Below are positions 1 to 6,296 of a stretch of DNA of 11,969 nt, one piece after another (position 1 is the first letter of the stretch; every line of letters starts with the position of its first letter). This DNA comes from Methylococcaceae bacterium (lineage in GTDB: Bacteria; Pseudomonadota; Gammaproteobacteria; Methylococcales; Methylomonadaceae), in contig CANNLO010000124.1 in NCBI GenBank assembly GCA_947505055.1, forward strand, positions 1 through 11,969, written 5' to 3'. The notes under the pieces were generated by a model, which was given only the letters and a program-made list of their open reading frames with translations, had not been told where the DNA came from and did not search any database. The translations under genes were made by a program, and so were the position numbers.

Positions 1-125
1 ACTATCAAGCGCTTGCGCTAAAGAGTCCCTCTGAGCTTCGGCGACCGCTTCAGCTTGTGATTCAGAAAACCCTGCACCCTTGAGCTTCTTTACAAACTCA
101 TGTGTATCGAACGTAATTGCTGCCA
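1..125 (-). CDS. DUF1640 / CCDC90-like coiled-coil protein, N-terminal part
   Basis: The ORF starts at the ATG at 125-123 and is open to the left edge, so only the first 41 or so residues are present. The protein begins MAAITFDTHEFVKKLKGAGF and continues with SESQAEAVAEAQRDSLAQAL. This opening (TFDTHxFVKxLKxAGFxExQAEA) is what I know from bacterial DUF1640 proteins, which resemble mitochondrial CCDC90/MCUR1: small proteins with a central coiled coil and usually one C-terminal membrane helix. Their function in bacteria is not established. The coiled coil and membrane helix would lie outside the window. A good extended -10 promoter lies 35 bases upstream of the start codon. The gene is separate from the sugar locus and may mark the edge of the island. 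Confidence 0.72.
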
Positions 126-159
126 TAATCAAATACTCATCAAAAATCAGTAAGTTCAA

Positions 160-168
160 ATTATAACA
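160..168 (-). promoter_or_regulatory. Extended -10 promoter for the DUF1640-like gene
   Basis: Read on the minus strand, 168-160 is TGTTATAAT: a perfect TATAAT hexamer preceded by the TGn extended -10 motif. It is 35 bases upstream of the ATG at 125. No good -35 box is visible at 16-18 bases, which is common for extended -10 promoters. Transcription would start near 153. A purine-rich GATGAG lies about 9 bases before the start codon as a weak ribosome binding site. Confidence 0.5.
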
Positions 169-269
169 CAACAAAAATTCCAATTGCTTCCAAGCCTTTT
201 ATTTCCTACATAATTTAACATTACAGCCATTATGGGAAGGATTAAACCGTGGTCTGTCACCTAAAGAGA

Positions 270-500
270 TTATTTAACTTTACTCTGACCCCAGTTATTC
301 TCTAGTGGAATTGTAACGGGTGATGTAACATCAATTGCAATCAATGAAGGTATTGTTACTTGGGAAAGCGCTTGGTAATTGCAAAGCCATCTTGAAAACG
401 TTTTTTTATTCAGTCCATTGTTTTGGCAATAAACCGTTTGCGAAACTCTACTCGCTTGCCATAATTTAATGTGTTTTAACTGCCGGTCGTTTAATAACAT
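270..500 (-). CDS. IS66-type TnpA-like accessory protein, solitary
   Basis: A 76-residue protein. Residues about 5-45 (HIKLWQASRVSQTVYCQNNG then LNKKTFSRW) match the helix-turn-helix pattern of IS66-family TnpA/Orf1: W..S..SQ..YC...GL....F.RW. In complete IS66 elements TnpA is followed by tnpB and the large transposase tnpC. Neither is present here, so this is either an element remnant or a domesticated single copy. The last codons (residues NNWGQSKVK) are encoded by GGGGTCAGAGTAAA, a sequence I associate with mobile repeats, so the C-terminus may be acquired. An imperfect inverted repeat (505-530) lies just upstream of the start codon. Whether it is expressed is unknown. Confidence 0.55.
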   Translation of the reverse strand: MLLNDRQLKHIKLWQASRVSQTVYCQNNGLNKKTFSRWLCNYQALSQVTIPSLIAIDVTSPVTIPLENNWGQSKVK

Positions 501-504
501 GAGA

Positions 505-530
505 TATCCTCAGAAAAAAACTGAAGGATA
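505..530. repeat. Imperfect inverted repeat upstream of the TnpA-like ORF
   Basis: TATCCT-CAG at 505-513 and CTGAAGGATA at 521-530 are inverted copies with one bulged base, separated by a run of seven A. It sits 5 bases upstream of the TnpA-like start codon. It could be the residue of a mobile-element end or a hairpin in the leader. The sequence alone does not decide. Confidence 0.4.
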
Positions 531-557
531 CCAGTGCATATGGAATATTTTAAGATG

Positions 558-580
558 GTGGCGCTACGCGCTTACGCCGC
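558..580. repeat. REP-like hairpin 1
   Basis: GTGGCG (558-563) pairs with CGCCGC (575-580), with one G-T wobble, around an 11-base loop CTACGCGCTTA. GC-rich palindromes of this appearance are common intergenic repeats in gammaproteobacteria. It is paired with a second hairpin about 50 bases away. Confidence 0.4.
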
Positions 581-631
581 TTTCGTAACGATGAGCGATG
601 AACTCAAATAACACCTGTGTTTCAACTATTG

Positions 632-654
632 GCGGATTGCTTGCGCGAATCCGC
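632..654. repeat. REP-like hairpin 2, downstream of the last sugar gene
   Basis: GCGGATT (632-638) and AATCCGC (648-654) form a perfect 7-bp stem with a 9-base loop GCTTGCGCG, followed by ATTACGGGTT. This resembles the widespread 'gcggatt...aatccgc' intergenic palindromes. It begins about 16 bases beyond the stop codon of the CmcI-like gene, so it could also help to end transcription or protect the 3' end of the mRNA. No T-run follows on the minus strand, so it is not a standard intrinsic terminator. Confidence 0.5.
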
Positions 655-670
655 ATTACGGGTTGTATAC

Positions 671-1465
671 TTAACGAATTCGCTTCAGATAGCCATCCGG
701 TGTAACAGTAATTAGTAATTTATGTTGAATACTTTTGTCAATCTCAAATTCCGTGTGAGTCTTCAAATATTCCCATACGGCTGTTTTTGGATTATTGCCA
801 GGCCCCCAAGGGCGATCCGGGAACATATCTGCGGGCATGTCCTCGATAATAGTATCTAAAACGACACAATAACTGTCTTTGCTGGTGAGCGGTGCGTAGG
901 CTTCGAGTTCCGCCAGAACATGTTCATGAGTATGGTTACTGTCGAGGCAGACCAACACGCGGGAATAGTTTGCAGCGATGGCATGGACTTGCTCGATAAT
1001 TTCAGGTGCAATACTGGAACCTTGGATCATCTGGATGCGCGAGGCCATGGGATGAGCCTCGATAGCAGCACGATTATGTGCGCGTATATCAATGTCAATG
1101 CCCAGCACCTTGCGGTGTGAAATTTTTGGATCAAGCGTTTTACCTGTTTCAATCGCTTCGCATAGATCTAATTGCGCCAGCATGGAAGCGCTGAAGATAA
1201 GAGAGCCGCCGTGAGCAATACCTGTTTCGATAATCAAATCGGGTTTGATTGACCAAATCAGTTCCTGCATGGCCACTATGTCGACAGGAGTCTGAATGAT
1301 GGGGCGACCCAAGCTTTCAAAATTATACATATAACGATTTTGAAATGCCTGAATCATCCATTCTGTAGAGAGACCTTGCCAATTCTTGTTCGTGGGATAT
1401 GTGGATATAGTTTTCAGTTTTTTAGTTTCGAAAACTACGATGGGATCTGTTGAATTTTTGTTCAC
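671..1465 (-). CDS. CmcI-like (cephalosporin hydroxylase family) SAM methyltransferase
   Basis: A 264-residue protein of the CmcI/rhamnosyl O-methyltransferase family, a Rossmann-fold SAM-dependent group that in sugar clusters usually O-methylates a sugar. Despite the family name it is unlikely to hydroxylate cephalosporin. Visible signatures are YNFESLGRPIIQTP (about 47-60), the SAM-binding loop DLIIETGIAHGGSLIFSASM, the acidic strand VLGIDIDIRAHNR, the metal/catalytic-type motif VLVCLDSNHTHEHVLAEL, and near the C-terminus MFPDRPWGPGNNPKTAVWEY. Length and motif order fit a complete family member. The start is GTG at 1465, whose GTGA overlaps the TGA stop of the upstream epimerase; the N-terminal length before the GRPII motif fits the family. 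It is the last gene of the cluster. The substrate is unknown; a hydroxyl of the locally made sugar or glycan is the likely target. Confidence 0.8.
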   Translation of the reverse strand: MNKNSTDPIVVFETKKLKTISTYPTNKNWQGLSTEWMIQAFQNRYMYNFESLGRPIIQTPVDIVAMQELIWSIKPDLIIETGIAHGGSLIFSASMLAQLDLCEAIETGKTLDPKISHRKVLGIDIDIRAHNRAAIEAHPMASRIQMIQGSSIAPEIIEQVHAIAANYSRVLVCLDSNHTHEHVLAELEAYAPLTSKDSYCVVLDTIIEDMPADMFPDRPWGPGNNPKTAVWEYLKTHTEFEIDKSIQHKLLITVTPDGYLKRIR

Positions 1466-2295
1466 AGTGTGTTTCCTTGATAAGTTTTTTTTTGGGGATT
1501 AGAGAGCAGAACATTTAATTGATCTAGCAGCATGGACGGTGAGAACTGAAATTCAGCAACTATTGCATTAATGTCAATCTGCGGAAAAACACGATTTGAA
1601 GCATTTGATGAGAATACAATCTTTGCTCCTGTAATACTCACTAATTTTTCAGCGAGTGAAGCGTGCGCTGTCAAATTCCCACTTGCCACATTGTATATGC
1701 GCCTCTTTCCACATGTGGCAATAGATTGCAACAAAGGAAGAACATCATCTATCGCTACATAATCTTTGCATGAATCTTGGCTCTCATAAATGGTAACGCT
1801 GTTTGAATTTTTCAATTCTTGTAATACGGAAGCTAGAAATGTATGCTTACTTTGACCTATTCCGAATACATTTGAAAGCCGCGCAATACGCACATAAGGT
1901 GAAGGATGAGCAAGACATAGCGACTCTCCAAGCATTTTACTTAGGTCATAAAGAGTATCTGCGCATGGCACCAAAGAAATGATTGATTGTTCATTTGCAA
2001 TAGCCCCCCTTGGTAGACTTGCATATACCCTAGTACTTGATAGATAGAGCCATGAGTCAAATGAACATGTTTTCAGTAGTTTTGCTAGTAGGCAGACATG
2101 AGCTTCCACCGTATCGTAAGGCCGCGAACGAAAATCACCCGTCAGCCCGATTGCATAAATAACATGGCCTAAAGGCTTTCTAGTATCGGAGATGTCTTCG
2201 CGAAGTGGAGCATGAACATTATGGCCTTGCTGTCGTAAATAATTGATTAGTTGGTTGCCAATGAATCCGGCTCCTCCGAATATAGTGAAATTCAT
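1462..2295 (-). CDS. NAD(P)-dependent sugar epimerase/dehydratase/reductase (extended SDR)
   Basis: A 277-residue SDR-superfamily protein. The nucleotide-binding loop GGAGFIG is at residues 7-13, the conserved serine/threonine strand LYLSSTRVY at 83-91, and the catalytic Tyr/Lys pair in YDLSK at 116-120. RIARLSNVFG (about 137) and KDYVAIDDV are the usual substrate-domain motifs. The length is slightly short but complete for the family. The start codon overlaps the acyltransferase stop by 4 bases (ATGA), and the stop overlaps the CmcI-like GTG by 4 bases, so translation is probably coupled. In context it may reduce or epimerise the 4-keto group of a nucleotide-activated deoxysugar. The exact reaction (reductase, epimerase or dehydratase) cannot be told from the motifs. 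Confidence 0.8.
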   Translation of the reverse strand: MNFTIFGGAGFIGNQLINYLRQQGHNVHAPLREDISDTRKPLGHVIYAIGLTGDFRSRPYDTVEAHVCLLAKLLKTCSFDSWLYLSSTRVYASLPRGAIANEQSIISLVPCADTLYDLSKMLGESLCLAHPSPYVRIARLSNVFGIGQSKHTFLASVLQELKNSNSVTIYESQDSCKDYVAIDDVLPLLQSIATCGKRRIYNVASGNLTAHASLAEKLVSITGAKIVFSSNASNRVFPQIDINAIVAEFQFSPSMLLDQLNVLLSNPQKKTYQGNTL

Positions 2296-2780
2296 TTACG
2301 CCATCCTAATAGCTGCATTGGGTTTCCAACATGAATACTATATGCGGGTACTTCGCCACGCACCAAAGACATGGCGCCTATAACGCAACCTTGTCGTAAG
2401 ATACTTCCATCTAACAGAATACTTCCAGCTCCAATCCAAACGTCATCTTCAATAAGGATGCCACCTTTACTGGGCTTAAATCCCTGCTCGCGTATTAACG
2501 TACCCTTCTGATTAAATTCATGATTGACTGGGGCGAATACAACATTTGCTGCGATTGCTACATTATCACCAATTTTTATACCATTTCCGGAATAAAGAAC
2601 GCAACCCGAGTTAATATATACGGACGATCCTATAATCACATCCCCAATACCCCCACTAAATTTTATTTTTACAAAACTGTCTACCATTGAGAGTGCTCCA
2701 ATATTGACTTGGCTACCTCTCATAGAATCTTCGATGTCTGACAACGGTGATATTTTTGCACTTGGATGAATATTAATCAT
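2292..2780 (-). CDS. Hexapeptide-repeat (left-handed beta-helix) acyltransferase
   Basis: A 162-residue protein of the WbbJ/maltose-O-acetyltransferase-like LbH superfamily. Isoleucine-patch hexapeptide repeats run through most of it: NIGALSMVDSFVKI, VIIGSSVYINSGCVLY, IKIGDNVAIAANVVF, then ILIEDDVWIGAGSILLDGSI. The probable catalytic histidine lies in VNHEF, in the loop before the last coils, and the C-terminus has the family's VGNPMQLLGW. Such enzymes usually transfer acetyl from acetyl-CoA to a sugar hydroxyl or amino group. The length is normal. Both ends overlap neighbouring genes by 4 bases. It probably acetylates a sugar of the local glycan. An N-acyltransferase role would fit the former DegT aminotransferase next door, but this is inference. 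Confidence 0.82.
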   Translation of the reverse strand: MINIHPSAKISPLSDIEDSMRGSQVNIGALSMVDSFVKIKFSGGIGDVIIGSSVYINSGCVLYSGNGIKIGDNVAIAANVVFAPVNHEFNQKGTLIREQGFKPSKGGILIEDDVWIGAGSILLDGSILRQGCVIGAMSLVRGEVPAYSIHVGNPMQLLGWRK

Positions 2781-3373
2781 GCAAAATCTAGCTGTGGTAA
2801 AGCCGTTAAGAATTTGGAACTTATCTTAGGAGACTTGGTATACACACCTTCTCCATGAAGATAAAATAACCTGCACCAAGCAAACTTTACTTCTTGCTGA
2901 GGCAGTACTTGCGAGAGAGCGATAAAAGCGCCTGCTTTTGCGATAGCATAAGGTGTTAATAGTCGCAATGGGGTTTGAACAGATAACATGCCGTGGGTCA
3001 GATCGTATTCAAAGCAGGTGCCGATACCGATAAAGCGCCTCACTTTACTCTGGGCAGCACCCTTTGCAAGTTGTAATGTTCCTGTCAAGCAATCAATATT
3101 CTTGGCGGATTGGAGATATTGACTAGGCTCTGCATACCAGGCGGCATGAATGACAATGTCGATACCTTGACAAGCATTTGCCCACCAATCAGAATTCTCT
3201 GCAAAGAGATCCTCCGTGGAAACTATTGATTCGATAGGCTTCCAGTTGAGAAGTCGGCTTTGTGTTCCTTCCCGTATTACCACGCGAACTTTTATGTCGC
3301 GTTGTCTCAATACTTTAAGAATTTGACTACCGACAAAACCAATGACTCCCGTCAACAAAACCAACCCCGTCAT
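2777..3373 (-). CDS. SDR sugar epimerase/reductase, C-terminally truncated
   Basis: 198 residues against roughly 280-320 for complete relatives. The N-terminal Rossmann half is intact: VLLTGVIGFVG (residues 5-15) with the Gly pattern G9-G12-G15, DIVIHAAWYAEP (72-83), the strand RRFIGIGTCFEYD and the YAIAK catalytic pair (Tyr142, Lys146). Homology appears to stop soon after FAWCRLFYLHGEGVYTKSP (164-182). The substrate-binding C-terminal part with its usual DF..V.D motif is missing, and about 16 residues (KISSKFLTALPQLDFA) close the frame. The protein probably lacks a working active-site pocket. Start and stop both sit in ATGA overlaps with neighbours, so a deletion that kept the gene's end, or joined it to another end, is more likely than a simple nonsense mutation. 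It may be non-functional. Confidence 0.72.
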   Translation of the reverse strand: MTGLVLLTGVIGFVGSQILKVLRQRDIKVRVVIREGTQSRLLNWKPIESIVSTEDLFAENSDWWANACQGIDIVIHAAWYAEPSQYLQSAKNIDCLTGTLQLAKGAAQSKVRRFIGIGTCFEYDLTHGMLSVQTPLRLLTPYAIAKAGAFIALSQVLPQQEVKFAWCRLFYLHGEGVYTKSPKISSKFLTALPQLDFA

Positions 3374-3622
3374 ACAGCATCCCTTTTTAGTATAACCACA
3401 ATAAATTTCAAATCCAACGCGACCATAGCCATGTGAGGTGCGTCAGTACAACTTGATGTCGCAATGGCAAACTGACACCCAGATGAGCTTTAAAAGCCTC
3501 TTCAAAACGATTGATGTAGTCGTAAAAGTGTTCACACCCCAGCCATTAGCAGCTGCATCGGTGGCGTAGCGAACTTCTAGTTCTGTTATGGACGGCTTGG
3601 TGTAATAGATACGAGGTTTCAT
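3370..3622 (-). pseudogene. Remnant of a DegT/DnrJ/EryC1/StrS aminotransferase
   Basis: Minus-strand translation from the ATG at 3622 gives MKPRIYYTKPSITELEVRYA and TDAAANGWG. A frame change near 3535-3541 leads to CEHFYDYINRFEEAFKAHLG, and a second near 3468-3472 leads to FAIATSSCTDAPHMAMVALD. Joined, these pieces match the N-terminus of PLP-dependent sugar aminotransferases (IYYTKPSI...GWGEH..DYI..FE.AF..HLGV..AIATSSCTGALHM). The remaining roughly 300 residues, including the PLP lysine, are absent. After about 3418 the frame continues with an unrelated tail (LKFIVVILKRDAV) whose TGA overlaps the ATG of the next gene. This is a dead gene with two frameshifts and a large internal deletion. 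When intact it would have aminated a keto-deoxysugar nucleotide. Confidence 0.78.
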
Positions 3623-3768
3623 TCAGTATGATTTCGAAATGCGCATTTTCAGTGGAAAGGGTAGTATTAGTTAAAAAAAGGAGCATACCCATTTATTTAA
3701 TGACATATTGAAGCAGCTGTTTTACGTCTGCAAAAAACTAGATCAATATCGTCTATTAAAATCATTCA
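3623..3768. other. Intergenic stretch between the Rpn gene and the aminotransferase remnant
   Basis: About 145 AT-rich bases after the Rpn stop codon. I see no complete gene, no clear terminator hairpin and no convincing promoter. Short open stretches on the minus strand (for example one ending ...MRISKSY directly before the aminotransferase ATG) are not recognisable. The right junction of a deletion or insertion is likely to lie here, but no flanking repeats stand out. Confidence 0.4.
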
Positions 3769-4668
3769 TCACCCGCTTTTTTGTAAAATTTGTTTAATCT
3801 CTGATTCTGGCAAGCCTGTCACCTTAGCGATTATCTCAATTGATGTACCTTCTTTTGCCAAGTTGAGAGCTATATTTTTTGTTGTCTCATTTATGCCTTC
3901 TGCTTTGCCTTCTGCTTTTCCTTCATAATAGCCATCACCAAATGAGGATTCAAACATACTGGCTTGGTAATGCAAATCGTCTTTGTAATGTTCATAGGCT
4001 TTTTGTTCATCTTCAGGCAGCTTCATGATGTTGAATTTTTCTTCTGCTTCTTTTAAGCCTTTAGCAGTGAAGTTTTCTTTGATTTCTTCATTTTTTAAGA
4101 AGTAAATCCATTCATCCAAAGTATCTTTGGCAATGTCGTTAAAGCGGTTTATTTTGATCAAATAATATTCAGGGTAGAGTGATTCTACGCTGTCTTTTTT
4201 AAAAAGTTGTTTTTGTTTTTCGTTGAGTTCCAACAGGTCATGGTTATGTAGACCTATAAAGCGGGTGGTGCCTTTGTAGATGTAGTCTGTGCCACTGCCA
4301 AGATCAAAATAAAGAATGTTAATTGAGATGACTTTGGTTATACCGGCGTAAGATTGACTTTCTTCCAGATGCTCTATGGCTGTTTTTGAGACACCATAAA
4401 ATATGCGCTGCAAGTAGTCATATTCCCGATCATATTGTATTTCTATGATAATTATTTCTTGTTTGTGGTTACGTACCTTTAGATCAACCCGGTTAAATTT
4501 ATCAAGTTTGTAGTCTTTATTACTTTCACTATCTAACACATCTAGGATGGTAATGTCTTCTTTAAGCAGCTCACTTAAAAAACCTTCGAGAATACCAAAA
4601 TTGGCTTTGCTACGTAGCAAGCGTTTTATAGCCCAGTCGAAGGTGATCAGTTTTCTTTTTTTAGTCAT
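3769..4668 (-). CDS. Rpn-family recombination-promoting nuclease / PD-(D/E)XK transposase-like protein
   Basis: A 299-residue protein of the PDDEXK_2 (Rpn, 'transposase_31-like') group: DNA endonucleases shown for E. coli RpnA to promote RecA-independent recombination and often annotated as putative transposases. The N-terminus ITFDWAIKRLLRSKANFGIL is typical. The nuclease core is visible as FNRVDLKVRN (about 59-68, metal-binding Asp) and IIIIEIQYDREYDYLQRIFY (about 73-92, the E-x-Q version of the (D/E)xK motif). RFIGLHNHDLLEL and LYPEYYLIKINRFND follow. The C-terminal region has the repeated EGKAEGKAEG followed by a small helical domain, as is usual in this family. The gene is AT-rich compared with the rfb genes, which suggests separate acquisition. 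GAGG 6 bases before the ATG at 4668 is a good ribosome binding site. It separates the two sugar blocks. Confidence 0.85.
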   Translation of the reverse strand: MTKKRKLITFDWAIKRLLRSKANFGILEGFLSELLKEDITILDVLDSESNKDYKLDKFNRVDLKVRNHKQEIIIIEIQYDREYDYLQRIFYGVSKTAIEHLEESQSYAGITKVISINILYFDLGSGTDYIYKGTTRFIGLHNHDLLELNEKQKQLFKKDSVESLYPEYYLIKINRFNDIAKDTLDEWIYFLKNEEIKENFTAKGLKEAEEKFNIMKLPEDEQKAYEHYKDDLHYQASMFESSFGDGYYEGKAEGKAEGINETTKNIALNLAKEGTSIEIIAKVTGLPESEIKQILQKSG

Positions 4669-4722
4669 CTAAAACCTCATAAACCTGTGGCGATACATAG
4701 TATTCCAGCAAATAAACCACGC

Positions 4723-5008
4723 TCATAGCTGGATGCCTGTGCGACGTGCTATTTCAAAAATAGGTGCGTCTACGGTATGTGCATCTTTAAGTACAATATC
4801 CAACTTACGATCACCCAGCGCCATACAATCGACAAATGGCGTCAGCGCGATTAGGAAGAGCTATCTCGACTTCAACCATTAAGTCAATATCACCGCCTCG
4901 CGCATCACCGTCAATCCGTGAACCAAAAAGCCACACTCTGCACGGTATGCCTAAGATGAGGTCTACCGTATTTTTAGTGATTTGTGCTTGTGATGGCGTT
5001 AATCCCAT
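4723..5008 (-). pseudogene. MNT-type nucleotidyltransferase (MntA-like antitoxin family), frameshifted
   Basis: From the ATG at 5008 the frame gives a minimal nucleotidyltransferase domain: LGIPCRVWLFGSRIDGDARG then GDIDLMVEVEI. This contains the GSRxxGxxxxxxDIDL catalytic motif with both aspartates. The frame stops early at 4811 (65 residues). A neighbouring frame continues it from about 4834 with MALGDRKLDIVLKDAHTVDA then PIFEIARRTGIQL, the usual C-terminal half including the third-aspartate strand KLDIVL, and ends at the TGA at 4723. A single frameshift near 4826-4838 therefore splits a normal gene of about 95 residues. Relatives pair with HEPN toxins as MNT/HEPN toxin-antitoxin modules. 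Only a 21-codon ORF (starting MSVVYLLEYYV, overlapping by ATGA) follows where the HEPN partner would be expected, and the Rpn gene comes next. GGTGA lies 4-5 bases before the start. A sequencing error cannot be excluded. Confidence 0.7.
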
Positions 5009-5072
5009 AGTTTCACCGCAGTAAAATTTAGATAATGTCTAATGCTAACATGCAGGCTACCAAAATTATCAC

Positions 5073-6296
5073 TCATATCACCACCAACCTTGGCACGGCT
5101 GTAACAAATTTTGTACCCAATTCTGCTAAATGTACATTTTGTTGCTTAACTTCAGTGGCAATATTCCACGGCAGGATCACCAGATAATCAGGGTGCTGTT
5201 CGACTAAAGCCGATGGTGCCAGTATCGGTATATGGCTACCTGGCATAAACTTACCCTGCTTAGCATTAGCTGCATCGCAGACAAAAGGCAATAAATCTGA
5301 TTTAATACCTGCGTAGTTAAGAAGTGTGTTGCCTTTAGCGGCAGCACCGTAGGCGGCTACTTTTTTGCCGGCACGCTTTTGTTCAAGCAAAAAACTTAAC
5401 AGATCATTCTTGACCTTATCCGCACGCGCCTGAAAATTTTGGTAAGTGGATAGGGTTTTCAGGCCGCTCTTTATTTCTGCTGCTATTAAAGCTGCTAAAG
5501 CTTGTGTATTACTGCGAGTATCTTCTTCATGACAGCCATAAATACGAAGACTACCACCGTGAGTAGGCAACTCATCTACATCCCATATCCGCAAGCCGGC
5601 TGAGTTGAATATGCGCTCAACCGTATATAGCGAAAGGTAAGAAAAGTGCTCGTGATACATTGTATCGAACTGGGTGTGCTCGATTAGACGCATCAGATGC
5701 GGAAATTCAAGTGTGATAGTGCCGTTAGGTTTTAAAGCTGCTTTCAGACCGCGAGTAAAGTCATTGATGTCGGGCACATGCGCATATACATTATTCCCAG
5801 CAATGAGATCAGCTTTTTGATATTTAACGGCCAATTTCTTACTTAGCTCCTCGCCAAAGAACTCTCGTAATACTGGAATGCCTAGTCTTTCTGCAGCGTC
5901 AGCGGTACTAGAGGTAGGCTCTATACCTAAGCATGGTATGCCCGCTTCAACAAAGTTTTTTAGCAAATAACCATCGTTGGAAGCAATTTCAATGACATGA
6001 CTATTATTAGTCAATTGAAAGCGCTCTATCATCGCTTTGGCATAAGCTTTGGCGTGAGCTAACCAGCCACTGGATGTGCTAGAAAAATAGGCGTAGTCAG
6101 CGCTAAACAACTCATTGGCTTGGGCATAATCTTCAGTCTGCACTAACCAACAGTGGGTGCAAACTTTGACTTTGAGTGGGTAGTACTTTTCTGGCTTAGA
6201 CAGGTTGGCTTGGCTTAAGTAAGCGTTGGATGGCGGCGCAAAGCCGAGATCGAGAAAGGTGTGCTCTAGCGGCTGGCCACAGTGACGACAGTTCAA
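5073..6296 (-). CDS. Zinc-binding SAM-dependent sugar C-methyltransferase (TylC3/TcaB9-like)
   Basis: A 407-residue, full-length member of the three-domain NDP-sugar C-methyltransferases. The N-terminal zinc domain has C3-x2-C6 and C46-x2-C49. The central SAM domain has VIEIASNDGYLLKNF (from residue 101) as the glycine-type loop and later AGNNVYAHVPDINDF. The catalytic-type motif MYHEHFSYLS follows, then PTHGGSLRIYG. The C-terminal domain has the signature KVAAYGAAAKGNTLLNY, and VILPWNIATEV is near the end. Known relatives methylate C3 of 4-keto-6-deoxy-sugar nucleotides, making branched sugars. Here it follows RfbF, RfbG and an RmlC-like epimerase with a 4-base overlap, so a CDP-linked keto-deoxysugar is the likely substrate. 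The methylated carbon is inferred, not seen. Confidence 0.87.
   Translation of the reverse strand: MNCRHCGQPLEHTFLDLGFAPPSNAYLSQANLSKPEKYYPLKVKVCTHCWLVQTEDYAQANELFSADYAYFSSTSSGWLAHAKAYAKAMIERFQLTNNSHVIEIASNDGYLLKNFVEAGIPCLGIEPTSSTADAAERLGIPVLREFFGEELSKKLAVKYQKADLIAGNNVYAHVPDINDFTRGLKAALKPNGTITLEFPHLMRLIEHTQFDTMYHEHFSYLSLYTVERIFNSAGLRIWDVDELPTHGGSLRIYGCHEEDTRSNTQALAALIAAEIKSGLKTLSTYQNFQARADKVKNDLLSFLLEQKRAGKKVAAYGAAAKGNTLLNYAGIKSDLLPFVCDAANAKQGKFMPGSHIPILAPSALVEQHPDYLVILPWNIATEVKQQNVHLAELGTKFVTAVPRLVVI

Noticed and set aside
920..1120. Plus-strand ORF inside the CmcI-like gene (and similar ones at 1571, 4836, 6490, 8037, 8569 and 8622)
   Set aside because: All are antisense to convincing minus-strand genes and carry no motifs.
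5028..5042. Palindrome TTAGA-TAATG-TCTAA upstream of the MNT gene as an operator
   Set aside because: 5-base AT-rich arms are expected by chance in this sequence and there is no second copy or clear promoter around it.
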